A stretch of DNA of 64,000 bases from contig DAOTXS010000039.1 in assembly GCA_034435055.1 (NCBI GenBank), positions 1 through 64,000 on the forward strand, read 5' to 3'. Under the pieces are notes generated by a model. It was not told the origin of the DNA, did not search any database, and saw nothing but the letters and a program-made list of their open reading frames with translations. Source of the DNA: DAOTXS01 sp034435055. Lineage in GTDB: Bacteria; Chloroflexota; Anaerolineae; UBA4142. Position numbers and translations under genes: made by a program. Shown here piece by piece: positions 43,164 through 51,870 of the stretch (positions are counted from its first letter, which is position 1; the number at the start of each line of letters is the position of its first letter).

Positions 43164-44399
43164 CTATGGTTTGCCCGCCGATGTTTTGACGCTGGCAGGT
43201 TCTTTGTCTAATGCCTTGATCAGATTTTTGGCGAGTTGAATCATCGCTTGACTCACGGCGAGATTCTTTTGCGACAACACAAAAGGCATTCCGCGATTGA
43301 TCGCTTGCGCCGCCGTGCGTTCGTCTTTGGGCAGTGTGGCGGCGATCGGATGTTTGATGCTCGCTTCAATGTCGCGCGGATTGATGCCGCTTCGACCATC
43401 TTCTTTATTCAAGACGAGAACGGTTTTGCTGGTTGGGTACGCCAATTGGTCGGTCAGTTCAAAAAAAAGTTTGGCATTTTTGATTGCCGGAATATCGGTG
43501 GTGGAAACGAGCAGGATGATGTTGGCAATATCCATGAAAAATACCGTCGTCTCTTGGAAAGACTTCCACAAATCAACAACGATATAGTCGAAGGACTTGT
43601 CCATAAACTCGATGATCTTTTTCAAGTGCTCGGCTTTGATTAACTCGGATAGTTCGGGCCGAGGCGGCGCGAGCAAAACCCGAATGGCGGTGCTGTGTCC
43701 ACAGAGGGTGCCATCCAGCACTTCTTCATCGAGATCCGATTTCTCGCCCACCAAATCGGCGATGGTGCGCGTGGCGGGCAGGTTGAGCAAAACGCCGATA
43801 TCGCCAAATTCAAAATTCGCATCGATCAACGCGACGCGCGCTTTGGTTTCTTCGCGCAGCGCGACGGCAAGGTTGACCGCCACCGTGCTTGCGCCGCAAC
43901 CGCCTTTGGCACCGAAGATCGCAATTACTTTTGCGCCTTTTTGTGGTGGCGGCGGTGGCGCACCAACTAGATCAACCGGCGGTGGTGGTGGCGCAACCGC
44001 GCGCCGGGTGGCGGCGAATTGATGGACGCGATGAATACTGTTGACCAATTCTTCGCCAGAAAAGGGTTTGATGAGAAATTCGCGCGCACCTGCCAGCATC
44101 GAGCGCCGCAAATAGTCGGCTTCGCCTTGCACGGACATCATTACAACTTGAATGTGCGGTGCTTGTGCGGAGATTGCTTCGCTGGCGGCGATGCCATCCA
44201 TTTCCGGCATGTTAATGTCCATCAGTACGATGTCGGGTTGCAGTTTCAACGCGAGTTCGACGCCTTCGCGTCCATTCGCACCTGCCCCCACAATCTCAAT
44301 GTCGTTTTCAAAATAGAGCAGTTTTTTGACGTTGTCGCGTGTTTCGGCGATGTCGTCAACGATCAGCACGCGGATTCTGCCGCCTTGGGTCTTGGACAC
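43164..44399 (-). CDS. cpaE: CpaE/TadZ: receiver domain plus MinD-like ATPase
   Basis: 411 aa pilus-localisation protein. The receiver domain (about 8-125) looks intact: DD15-16, phospho-Asp61 in LMDINMPEMDG, and Lys111 in FLIKPF. A poly-Pro linker (about 136-155) leads to the ATPase domain with deviant Walker A AKGGCGAST, AVALREETKARVALIDANFEFGDI-type switch and DYIVVDLWKS. CpaE places the Tad machine at the cell pole or septum. Many CpaE proteins have a degenerate receiver, so an intact one suggests phosphorylation control. Confidence 0.9.
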   Translation of the reverse strand: MSKTQGGRIRVLIVDDIAETRDNVKKLLYFENDIEIVGAGANGREGVELALKLQPDIVLMDINMPEMDGIAASEAISAQAPHIQVVMMSVQGEADYLRRSMLAGAREFLIKPFSGEELVNSIHRVHQFAATRRAVAPPPPPVDLVGAPPPPPQKGAKVIAIFGAKGGCGASTVAVNLAVALREETKARVALIDANFEFGDIGVLLNLPATRTIADLVGEKSDLDEEVLDGTLCGHSTAIRVLLAPPRPELSELIKAEHLKKIIEFMDKSFDYIVVDLWKSFQETTVFFMDIANIILLVSTTDIPAIKNAKLFFELTDQLAYPTSKTVLVLNKEDGRSGINPRDIEASIKHPIAATLPKDERTAAQAINRGMPFVLSQKNLAVSQAMIQLAKNLIKALDKEPASVKTSAGKP

Positions 44400-44435
44400 G
44401 GATTTTTCTTGCCTCGGGTGTGGATGAAGGGTCTG

Positions 44436-45260
44436 TTATCGATTAACGGCTGGCACCAGGTTAAAGTTAAAACGTTTGTTGAGATATTGCAACGTTACAC
44501 CTTCGGCGCTGGCGGGTCTGTTATCGCCGACCCGGCGTAAGACCAACCAGATCGAGCCATCGCCGCCGGCTTGCTCGCTGGCGCTCTTGAGTGTAAGCGC
44601 ATCCTGACGATCTAGCGCAAACGTCATCATGCCGGTGTTTCCCGCTTGTTGTTCTTGGGCGGTGCCAGAGGGCCAATTGCCAACGTGAACCACAAGCACG
44701 TTTTGCAGAAACAGTTGCGTTACGGGTAATCCTTCCAAGCCGGTCAGGGCAGTGGTCGGGCGCGTGGTTGCGGTCGTTGTGGTGGTCGATGGTAAGGTAG
44801 GCGCGAGCGTAAGCATCATATCCACATAATCGCCGGGCTGAACGGCTCCGGCAACCCCGCCTTGTGCACTGACACCGTAGGAAACCAAGACCTTGCCTTC
44901 CGGCACTAAAATTGAGGCAAGCGTTTTAGTTTGTGTGGCGCCTTGTTTGGAAATCAACATCGACGGAAGGATCAATTGGCCGGGCGCAATCGGATAGAGC
45001 GCGATTTGCCCGGCAACTTGATCCACCGACGTAAAGACGCCGCCTTGCGGAATCGCATTCGTGGGCCACTCCAACAAGCCAATCTGACCGGCTTGAATTT
45101 CGGTGCGCCCGCCGATACTTTGCGTAGCCACGACAACTTGCTGGACATCCACTCGTTGAGTTTGCGTCGATGCTTGAGACAAGACGACAAAGGTACCGAG
45201 AGCTGTGAGCAATCCAAGAAAAAGTCCCAGGATTACAAGGATTCTTCCACCGCGTCGCAT
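44436..45260 (-). CDS. cpaB: Flp pilus assembly protein CpaB/RcpC
   Basis: 274 aa. An N-terminal membrane helix (about 8-30) precedes an SAF/AFP-like domain: VVVATQSIGGRTEIQAGQIGLLEWP, IALYPIAPGQLILPSML and LVPEGKVLVSYGV, then a second domain with PGDYVDMMLTLAP. RcpC/CpaB is an extracytoplasmic assembly factor that in diderms helps the secretin. ATG preceded by AAAGGAG; the gene opens the first Tad arm. Confidence 0.88.
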   Translation of the reverse strand: MRRGGRILVILGLFLGLLTALGTFVVLSQASTQTQRVDVQQVVVATQSIGGRTEIQAGQIGLLEWPTNAIPQGGVFTSVDQVAGQIALYPIAPGQLILPSMLISKQGATQTKTLASILVPEGKVLVSYGVSAQGGVAGAVQPGDYVDMMLTLAPTLPSTTTTTATTRPTTALTGLEGLPVTQLFLQNVLVVHVGNWPSGTAQEQQAGNTGMMTFALDRQDALTLKSASEQAGGDGSIWLVLRRVGDNRPASAEGVTLQYLNKRFNFNLVPAVNR

Positions 45261-45305
45261 ATTTTCTCCTTTGATGAATGGTACTGATTCAGCGCATCCA
45301 GAATT

Positions 45306-45334
45306 ATTCTACCCCGAATCTTCCAAATTGACAA
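45306..45334 (-). promoter_or_regulatory. promoter of the cpaB-comF operon
   Basis: On the minus strand TTGTCA (45334-45329) and TAGAAT (45311-45306) are spaced by 17 bases, about 45 bases before the cpaB start. Both hexamers match the sigma70 consensus at 5 of 6 positions. Confidence 0.65.
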
Positions 45335-45350
45335 TAGTCCAAACTTATAC

Positions 45351-45379
45351 TTGACAGTGATAATGTTTTGTCTTACACT
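45351..45379 (+). promoter_or_regulatory. promoter of the LPATG protein gene
   Basis: A consensus TTGACA (45351-45356), 17 bases, then TACACT (45374-45379). It gives a leader of about 80 bases before the ATG at 45465, whose RBS is CGGGGGAAAT. Together with the minus-strand site at 45306-45334 this makes a divergent promoter region. Confidence 0.6.
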
Positions 45380-45464
45380 TGTGGCGAAGCCGGTAATGAT
45401 TTGGGAGTCCTTACAGGCCATTGATTGTTTCGATCTTGGCTAACAAAATTCTCGGGGGAAATCA

Positions 45465-46007
45465 ATGAAACATCCAGATCGTCAATTTTTAGTTTATGGA
45501 CTCGTGATCTTGGTTATTGCAACCCTTAGTTTTATCAATGGTCCGGATGCAAGAAAGGATACGCCGGCTTTGGGCATTCCTTTGCTTCAAGCAACAAATA
45601 CACCGACACCACGAGTTCAACCACCTACACCAACAATGACGGCCACCCCCACTTTTACGAGCGTATTTACAAACACACCAACTCAAACCGCGACACCAAC
45701 GAACACGCCGACCCGAACACCCACGGCTACAAATACGCTCACTCGGACGGCTACGCCAACCGCGACACAGATTGTATCGTCGTCGAGCTCATCGCAGTCT
45801 TCGTCAGTATCCAGTTCTGTCGAGTCAAGTCAGCCGCCGGCAACTATTACCCCGTTGCCGGGAGGGGTTGTGACAACACCCACGTCCACACCCATCCCTA
45901 CGACTTCCTTGCCAGCGACGGGATTACCGCTCACTTGGCTAGTGGTGGGACTGGCTTTGGTGATTGTCTTGGTGAGCGCACGATATTTTCGACAAAAAGA
46001 AGTTTAG
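45465..46007 (+). CDS. Thr/Pro/Ser-rich surface protein with LPATG sorting signal
   Basis: 180 aa. An N-terminal hydrophobic signal (about 8-25) is followed by a low-complexity stalk of TPT, TATPT and TNTPT repeats (about 45-105), a Ser run (about 108-130) and the C-terminus LPATG, hydrophobic helix, RYFRQKEV. LPxTG plus helix plus basic tail is the signal by which class A-type sortases link proteins to the cell surface. The stalk would be a likely site of O-glycosylation. No sortase gene is in the window. It lies between the two Tad arms on the opposite strand. Confidence 0.78.
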   Translation: MKHPDRQFLVYGLVILVIATLSFINGPDARKDTPALGIPLLQATNTPTPRVQPPTPTMTATPTFTSVFTNTPTQTATPTNTPTRTPTATNTLTRTATPTATQIVSSSSSSQSSSVSSSVESSQPPATITPLPGGVVTTPTSTPIPTTSLPATGLPLTWLVVGLALVIVLVSARYFRQKEV

Positions 46008-46023
46008 GTTCTATCGTAAACTG

Positions 46024-46072
46024 ATGTGGCGGGTTGGGCATGGTTGGCTCACCCGCCACATTATTTTTATTT
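46024..46072 (+). terminator. rho-independent terminator
   Basis: Stem ATGTGGCGGGT (46024-46034) with ACCCGCCACAT (46051-46061), then TTATTTTTATTT. Just downstream of the LPATG gene and facing the end of the convergent Kelch gene. Confidence 0.9.
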
Positions 46073-46088
46073 GCAAATAGTATTATTC

Positions 46089-48368
46089 TTACGGGCTCTT
46101 TTTGATGTACGGGAGGTGGATACCGCCTTGTATCGATGAGCCGCTTGGGACAGGTCCGAAAATGTTATTCGTCTCGTAACCCTCTTGGACGTAACCGTAG
46201 CTCGTACTACACAGCACGCCTGACACATCATCGCACGAATCGACCTGAGAGTAGAATTGGTGAGTTCCTGAATTGATATAACATTCGATTGGCACGTCAA
46301 CATATTCGCCAGCGCCGAGCGCATATATCCACGCCCAGTTTGTTCCGCCATCGATGGTTGGACAATTGCCGAGTTGAGTAACTTGAGTCGGCGGAACAGA
46401 TGGATCGACGTACATTTCGAGGTAGACAAAATAACTATTAGTGCCGAGTGGTGTTCGAGAGAGTCCGCGAGGCAATACGCGCTTGGCACCGCGCGGAGTC
46501 GTTTGTTGACCGAACACGGCTGTCGACGATTGTCGGCTGATCGGTTGGCGATTAAAGCCCGTGCCTTGATTCGCCACCCGGACGGTGATCGTCTGCGAGA
46601 ATGCTTCGGTTGAAGCGGGCGATTGCAATCCGAGAATTGTAAAATCCGGAATGCCGGGTACGCGGGTTGGCGTTGGCGTGTTGCCCGTTGGCGGAGTTGT
46701 TGCAGTCGGCGTGGGGGTGGGCGGCGGCGGATATCTCACTTCAAATGAGTTTAATGCCGGCGATAGGTTGAAGATGGTGCGTGGTGAAACTGTGCTGGCG
46801 GTGAACCATCCGCGGTACTGAATATAACTCGCCGTAAAGTTAACCGAAAATTCGCTGGAGACATTCACGCCGACTGGAACATTCGGCAGATTGTTCCACG
46901 CTCCCAGCGCATCGATCGCATTGCCGTAGCGATACTGCAAAGTCATCGTGACGGGATTGGTAATTGTGGTGTTGACAACGATCTTGTTGATGTTACGTTG
47001 ATCCGCCATATTGATGATCTTTGAAGTATAGTTTCCATTGGGTGCGTAGTTTGCGCCAATGCCTCGCGTGGAACCATGATAGACGGTGTTGGTTCCTGTC
47101 CCGGCAGGACCATAACCGCCAATCACATAAACTTCGCCGTTATTACTGCCGATCACCGTCGCGTGATATTTACGCCCTTGAGGTAACGGATTGGAAGTAA
47201 TCCACGGATTGGTCGTGCCTTCGATGATATTGCGCAGACTGCCGTCCGTATCAATCAATGCAGATTGAACGGTTGTAGTAATGTTATCTTCCGAGCCGCC
47301 CGGATTTCCGGCTGTCACATAAAGGACATTATTGCTTTGCACTGCGCCGTGCGCATAGTAACCCAGTGGTAATGCGGCGCCACTGCTGGTAAAGGAGTTG
47401 AGAGAGCCATCGACGTTATTGAACGAAGCCCGATCAACTTGGGCTTCCGGTATATAGTTAATATAATCTCTTAGTCCACCAAGAATGTAGAGAAAATCGG
47501 TGCCGGATGGTCCTTGCCAGGTCGCCGCCGCAAACGACTCGCGTGGAATGTCAGGAAGATTTGTTTCTTCTTGCCAACTTCCTAGAGCACCGGTGGCGCT
47601 ATCTATCGATGCCCGGTAAATATCTATATAGGGACTATTGACTGTCCCATAATCTGCACCATTGATGACATAGAGGTAACCGTTGTGGACGACTGCTTGA
47701 TAATAAACAAGTTCTCCGGGGGGATAACTATAAGGCGGCATCGTAGCCATGCGCCAATTGGATGGTTCTGGGAAGTTGCCGCTTGTATTGATAAAATTAT
47801 AGTATATGGTTGAGGTTATGAATGGATTGTCGTATTGATCTTCTGTGTTTCCACCCAGAACAAAAAGCCACGCTCCCGAAGCCGTTGTGGAAATTACAGC
47901 AGATGCGCCGCTGCGACCATACGGTAAATCAGCGCCAGAAACGGCTGTAAAACCTGGAGATGCAATCGAGCCATCGCTAGAAGTTGTTGCCTTGAGGATT
48001 TGTTTTAGGGGATGGCGGGGGTCGGAATTGTCCAAGCCGCCAATGACATAGATCCAGTCTTTGTACGCAACAGCAGTCAATTCTGCGCGGGGGGTACCAA
48101 TGTTATAGGTGTCGGTGATCCATGGTGAAGTCAAACCAACGGGGAGCAATTGCACCGAGCCATCGCCGGTGGCATTATTCAAGCTAGTGTATGTAAATTG
48201 TCCAACTTGAAAATCGTTAATCGTGGTGTCAACAAATGAACATTTTTGAAGGTCGCAGTTTGGACCACTCGTGGCTGAAACGCGATAAGGTGTGTCGAAA
48301 AATAAACTAAGGAATGAGGCGAGAAGCATAATGCTCCCGCCAATGAACAACCATTTGTAGGTACGCAT
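46089..48368 (-). CDS. secreted Kelch-type beta-propeller protein with CARDB-like C-terminus
   Basis: 759 aa exported protein. The signal/anchor helix is at about 6-24. About five to six Kelch-like blades can be seen (AVAYKDWIYVIGGLDNSD, GAWLFVLGGNTEDQYD, AVVHNGYLYVINGADYG, TDFLYILGGLRDYI, GEVYVIGGYGPAG). A Pro/Thr linker (about 545-570, PPPPTPTPTATTPP) precedes a CARDB-like domain (PDFTILGLQSPASTEAFSQ). It ends in IHLPYIKKSP, resembling a short C-terminal tail common on exported proteins of these bacteria. Last gene of the second Tad arm; may be a surface adhesin. Confidence 0.72.
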   Translation of the reverse strand: MRTYKWLFIGGSIMLLASFLSLFFDTPYRVSATSGPNCDLQKCSFVDTTINDFQVGQFTYTSLNNATGDGSVQLLPVGLTSPWITDTYNIGTPRAELTAVAYKDWIYVIGGLDNSDPRHPLKQILKATTSSDGSIASPGFTAVSGADLPYGRSGASAVISTTASGAWLFVLGGNTEDQYDNPFITSTIYYNFINTSGNFPEPSNWRMATMPPYSYPPGELVYYQAVVHNGYLYVINGADYGTVNSPYIDIYRASIDSATGALGSWQEETNLPDIPRESFAAATWQGPSGTDFLYILGGLRDYINYIPEAQVDRASFNNVDGSLNSFTSSGAALPLGYYAHGAVQSNNVLYVTAGNPGGSEDNITTTVQSALIDTDGSLRNIIEGTTNPWITSNPLPQGRKYHATVIGSNNGEVYVIGGYGPAGTGTNTVYHGSTRGIGANYAPNGNYTSKIINMADQRNINKIVVNTTITNPVTMTLQYRYGNAIDALGAWNNLPNVPVGVNVSSEFSVNFTASYIQYRGWFTASTVSPRTIFNLSPALNSFEVRYPPPPTPTPTATTPPTGNTPTPTRVPGIPDFTILGLQSPASTEAFSQTITVRVANQGTGFNRQPISRQSSTAVFGQQTTPRGAKRVLPRGLSRTPLGTNSYFVYLEMYVDPSVPPTQVTQLGNCPTIDGGTNWAWIYALGAGEYVDVPIECYINSGTHQFYSQVDSCDDVSGVLCSTSYGYVQEGYETNNIFGPVPSGSSIQGGIHLPYIKKSP

Positions 48369-48408
48369 TTGATGTACCTCGATAATTTTCCAGGGGCTTG
48401 GAATAGAG

Positions 48409-48433
48409 GGGGGTAACCCATTGGGTTACCCCC
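48409..48433. terminator. hairpin between the TadG-like and Kelch genes
   Basis: Perfect 11-bp stem GGGGGTAACCC with GGGTTACCCCC around a 3-base loop, right after the TadG-like stop on the minus strand. No strong T-run follows, so it may only reduce read-through into the Kelch gene. Confidence 0.6.
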
Positions 48434-48450
48434 TTGATCTGTCGGGCGAT

Positions 48451-50616
48451 CTAGTTACCGCAACTGGGTGTGGTGCTGGCTTTGAGGAAGACATCGGTCT
48501 TGTAGGTATCACTGCCGATGAGTACGTCTACCGTCGGATTCGAACTGAGCGGCGGTCCTCCTACGCCATCGGTAAAGACATTGTACGTAATACCGTTGAT
48601 GGTCACAGAGGCGGATTGGATCACGTAGGTGCCGGGGTCAGCATTGGTTAAGATGAATTCGCCCACTGAGTTGGTCTGCACATTGTAAGTAGTGCCGGTG
48701 TTTTGATTGCGGATGCTTACACTCGCACCACCCGCAAACGCTTCGGTCGTGATAATCTGGCAGGTTTCGCTTCCGATTTGCTGGACGCGATTAGCAATTT
48801 GATCATAGATCGACTGCATCGAGTTCGCATCGGTTACGCGGAAGTAGTGCGGCTTGTTTGGATCAGTGTCGGGGGTGGCGATGGCTTGCATCGCAGAGGG
48901 ATTAAAGTTATCGCCGACCGCGATGCTGAAGATGATTGTATCCGGTTTACCATCGGCAGGATTCGTATCACCCTTCGCCAGATTTGCCTGATCGATTGCG
49001 TCTTGGACTGCGCCCGAGTTGCACGAAGGTGAATTGGAGGTTGAGCCACTAAATCCAGTCCATTTACCGGTGAGGCGAATGTTAGCCAAACCGTCCGATG
49101 CAACGATCAAGACTGCCGGCGTGTTCGAATTGTGTCCTGCACCCAAGACGGTCTGGCGTCCTTGCTGGATACCGGCACCGATGGGAGTACCGCCATCCGC
49201 CGTCAATCCGCTAATGATGCTATTCACGCTTGCAATATTCGTGGTCAACGCGGAGCGTTGCTGAGCAAAGTAGTACGTGGTGTGACTGCCATTCGCTGTA
49301 CAATTGTAGTTGTAGCGCGAGCCGCTTTGGAGCAACGGATAGGTAACCAGCCCAACCTTGTCTCCCAGGGCTGGTTGCATTTTGTTATTGAACGCGGTCA
49401 ACGCATTCTTGGCGGCTTGAAGTTTGGTTGTTGAGCCAAAGGAATCACGCATACTACCCGAAATGTCCATCACATTCACGACATCGACCGGCACGTGCAC
49501 ATTTGTTGGCGTGCTCTGAGTTAGGGTAAGTTTCTGCAGTTTGACCGTGCCAAGCAGTGTGCGCTGTGTGTCGATTGGCGGGCGTGTCTTGACGGTGCAT
49601 ACGCCAAAGTTCACACAACCACCATCTGCTACCGCATCGACCCACTGCTGGAACTTGCCTTCAATGTACTTGTCATTGCCCACCTTGCCAATCGCGGTAA
49701 TGCGAAAGCGGGCAAATGCCTTGATGCGGTATTTGGTATTGTTACCTGTGCCAGATACCTGATCGTATAGAGGAATTGTGACGGATTGTCCCGGGCTGAT
49801 GTACAGAGAGGTGATCAAGTTTTCCATGTTTTGCGTCATCTTGGTTCCTGGGGTGCCCGGGACCAGGTCATTCACTCTCCAAGTGCCGCTGTTCGAGGTG
49901 TTTTGAATATTATCGAGCAGAGTGGCTTCAGATGGTTGCGTACCACCGCCCCAGTTTAACCATCCAAAATTACCTGGAGAACTTTGTTTGTTTTCCCAGA
50001 TGCGATACGTGTACGTTGGATCGGATTGTTCGTAATGAGCATCGGGTGTTCCATCGTTATTTTCATCCACAAAGGTTCCCACGCTGATTGTCGCTGGGAA
50101 AAGCCCGCCCGCACTGCACGCGCCACACTTGGCGTAGCTGGCAGCAGCGCCATTCACAGTCATCTGGCGGAAGCCGATCAGACCGGCAAAGAAGGTGTTG
50201 AAGGTTTTGTCTCCTTCAAGCTGGACGCCAACGACCGGCAAGGCACTGCCACCTACATTGATTGTCTTTGGAGCAGGGTTATTGAACCCATAGGCATCCA
50301 CCGTGCTATTGCGGACGACAATGTTGTTGCCATTCGCATCTTCCACAACATAGTACGCACGGATACGCGATGGATCAACGCCATTCGCGCGAACATAGTT
50401 GCTAATAGCGCTCGCGATAGCGCCGTTGTTTTTGTTCTGCGCTAGTGCTAGCGCACCGGCACTTGACCCAGAATCAATCGCATTCTGCATCTTGCGTTTT
50501 TCAACATACGCGTTGCCAGCGTCGACGACGAGTGCCAGCAGAGCAACAATGCCGACGAGCGCGGCGGCAAAGAGGATCAAAGACTGTCCTCGTTCGCGTT
50601 TCATGAGCGTTTTCAT
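48451..50616 (-). CDS. TadG-like pseudopilin with von Willebrand A domain
   Basis: 721 aa. The N-terminus ERGQSLILFAAALVGIVALLALVVDAGNAY is a TadE/TadG-type pilin-like helix, though it lacks the Glu usually found at +5 of the processed protein. A beta-rich region follows, then a VWA domain (about 378-590) with MIDAS D-x-S-x-S in MDISGSM (D384) and later SDGLANIRL. The C-terminus (about 625-715: GASVSIRNQNTGTTYNV, GEFILTNADPGTYVI) is a carboxypeptidase-regulatory-like fold. Probably a pilus tip or surface adhesin. The ATG has AAGGAGGT 6 bases upstream. Confidence 0.82.
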   Translation of the reverse strand: MKTLMKRERGQSLILFAAALVGIVALLALVVDAGNAYVEKRKMQNAIDSGSSAGALALAQNKNNGAIASAISNYVRANGVDPSRIRAYYVVEDANGNNIVVRNSTVDAYGFNNPAPKTINVGGSALPVVGVQLEGDKTFNTFFAGLIGFRQMTVNGAAASYAKCGACSAGGLFPATISVGTFVDENNDGTPDAHYEQSDPTYTYRIWENKQSSPGNFGWLNWGGGTQPSEATLLDNIQNTSNSGTWRVNDLVPGTPGTKMTQNMENLITSLYISPGQSVTIPLYDQVSGTGNNTKYRIKAFARFRITAIGKVGNDKYIEGKFQQWVDAVADGGCVNFGVCTVKTRPPIDTQRTLLGTVKLQKLTLTQSTPTNVHVPVDVVNVMDISGSMRDSFGSTTKLQAAKNALTAFNNKMQPALGDKVGLVTYPLLQSGSRYNYNCTANGSHTTYYFAQQRSALTTNIASVNSIISGLTADGGTPIGAGIQQGRQTVLGAGHNSNTPAVLIVASDGLANIRLTGKWTGFSGSTSNSPSCNSGAVQDAIDQANLAKGDTNPADGKPDTIIFSIAVGDNFNPSAMQAIATPDTDPNKPHYFRVTDANSMQSIYDQIANRVQQIGSETCQIITTEAFAGGASVSIRNQNTGTTYNVQTNSVGEFILTNADPGTYVIQSASVTINGITYNVFTDGVGGPPLSSNPTVDVLIGSDTYKTDVFLKASTTPSCGN

Positions 50617-50684
50617 CGTGTACCTCCTTGGTCGATCAGCGTCCTTTTTTTGCCAATTATTACCATTTTAATACGGATGGTTAG

Positions 50685-51149
50685 TTATTCGATAGTCATC
50701 CGAGATTGCGCTGTAATTGGAATAGGTCCAAAACGCACGAGCGCGCCTCCCGGCAAGGAAATTGTAGCAGACGGCATTGGAACGGAATAAGACAATTTTA
50801 CGGCAATCGAACCGCCCGGCACCCAAGTTGCCGGCGCACTGGTACCCATATTGGGATTGGAACAAGATATTGCAGTCGTATCCGGTGGTTCAACCTGCAC
50901 CAATAATGAGCTTTTTATCAAGGAAAAACTCGAGTCACAGGCCACCGTGCGAATTGCGTCGACGCTTTGTTTGGGATTATGGACTGCGGCACTTGCCGCT
51001 TCGCGCACGGCAAGTTGCATCGTGACGTACGAGTAGAACAAGATAGAAAAAGTGGCGAGCCCAAGCACCACGGCTAAAAAGATCGGAAACATCAATGTAA
51101 ATTCGACCAGGGCTTGCCCTGATTGCTTTCGATTTTTCTTAACCATCAT
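50685..51149 (-). CDS. TadE-like pseudopilin
   Basis: 154 aa. KQSGQALVEFTLMFPIFLAVVL is a TadE prepilin-like motif with a Gly cleavage site and Glu at +5 and Phe at +6, followed by a single hydrophobic helix and an extracytoplasmic tail with two Cys (ACDSSF, ISCSNP). TadE-type minor pilins prime Flp pilus assembly. Two ATGs (51149 and 51146) are adjacent. Starts 2 bases after the previous TadE-like gene. Confidence 0.88.
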   Translation of the reverse strand: MMVKKNRKQSGQALVEFTLMFPIFLAVVLGLATFSILFYSYVTMQLAVREAASAAVHNPKQSVDAIRTVACDSSFSLIKSSLLVQVEPPDTTAISCSNPNMGTSAPATWVPGGSIAVKLSYSVPMPSATISLPGGALVRFGPIPITAQSRMTIE

Positions 51150-51151
51150 AC

Positions 51152-51709
51152 TTACCGGATGGGCATTCCAACCGAGTACCTAAGTTCATAAAAATTGGGT
51201 AGTCCCAATCTGCCGACTCCCGGCAAGGACATTTCGCTAACAAAGGTATGAATCCGATAACTCGCGGTAACCGTAATCGGACAACCAATATTCCTCGGGT
51301 TGCTCCCTGGGCAAGAAGGTCCCGGAGCCGGTCCCAAGACTGGACGATCTACTGTAAGTGTATCCGTGTCCAGAATTTGTCCTTCCCTCAACGGCTCACC
51401 GACCAAAACCACGATTTCATCATTCACGCGCTTGACGTACTCTTCCCAAACGGTGCGAGTGCCGGAACCATACGTATTATCGTCGTTAGCAGGATCAGTC
51501 AGTTCGGGATGCATCGCCGCAAATACAGCGCCCTCGCGGGTCGCGTTGGCGAGCGAAATATAGGAACCAAAAACCACGCCCATTTCGATGAGCGCCAAAA
51601 CGAGCATTAGAAGCAGCGGGAGGGTCAACGATAATTCAATGACACTTTGCCCGCGATGCTTCTTGGTTTTTGGATGAAGAAATTTTTGGGTCGAATCCAC
51701 AAACGACAT
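51152..51709 (-). CDS. TadE-like pseudopilin
   Basis: 185 aa. HRGQSVIELSLTLPLLLMLVLALIEM has the prepilin-type site and helix with Glu at +5. The extracytoplasmic part has ISLANATREGAVFAAMHP, typical of TadE, and a Cys pair (SCPGSNPRNIGC). The start has no strong RBS of its own (upstream AAAGAACC), so translation may depend on the structured spacer behind the pilin gene. Confidence 0.88.
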   Translation of the reverse strand: MSFVDSTQKFLHPKTKKHRGQSVIELSLTLPLLLMLVLALIEMGVVFGSYISLANATREGAVFAAMHPELTDPANDDNTYGSGTRTVWEEYVKRVNDEIVVLVGEPLREGQILDTDTLTVDRPVLGPAPGPSCPGSNPRNIGCPITVTASYRIHTFVSEMSLPGVGRLGLPNFYELRYSVGMPIR

Positions 51710-51745
51710 GTCAAAGGTTCTTTGTTCGGCTTATTTACCAAACGA

Positions 51746-51852
51746 GGGAGGTTAATATGAGCTTTAACCCCCCTTTGATGATCGTAGATAATAAAAAATA
51801 AATGGATTGATCAACTGTGCGTGGACCCTATCATGGATAGGGCCCGGGATGG
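51746..51852 (-). promoter_or_regulatory. two hairpins in the flp-tadE spacer
   Basis: CCCTATC/GATAGGG (51836-51852, loop ATG) lies 19 bases after the pilin stop. GGGAGGTTAA with TTAACCCCCC (51746-51773, one mismatch) lies nearer tadE. Neither has a T-run on the minus strand. They may mark RNA processing or partial termination that leaves more pilin than TadE message. The rest of the 161-base gap holds nothing else. Confidence 0.5.
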
Positions 51853-51870
51853 CTAGTTGACGACGCTGAA

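Noticed and set aside
51757..51801. 14-codon plus-strand frame with a GGGAGG RBS
   Set aside because: The bases belong to a hairpin in the pilin-tadE spacer, and so short a product cannot be supported without other evidence.
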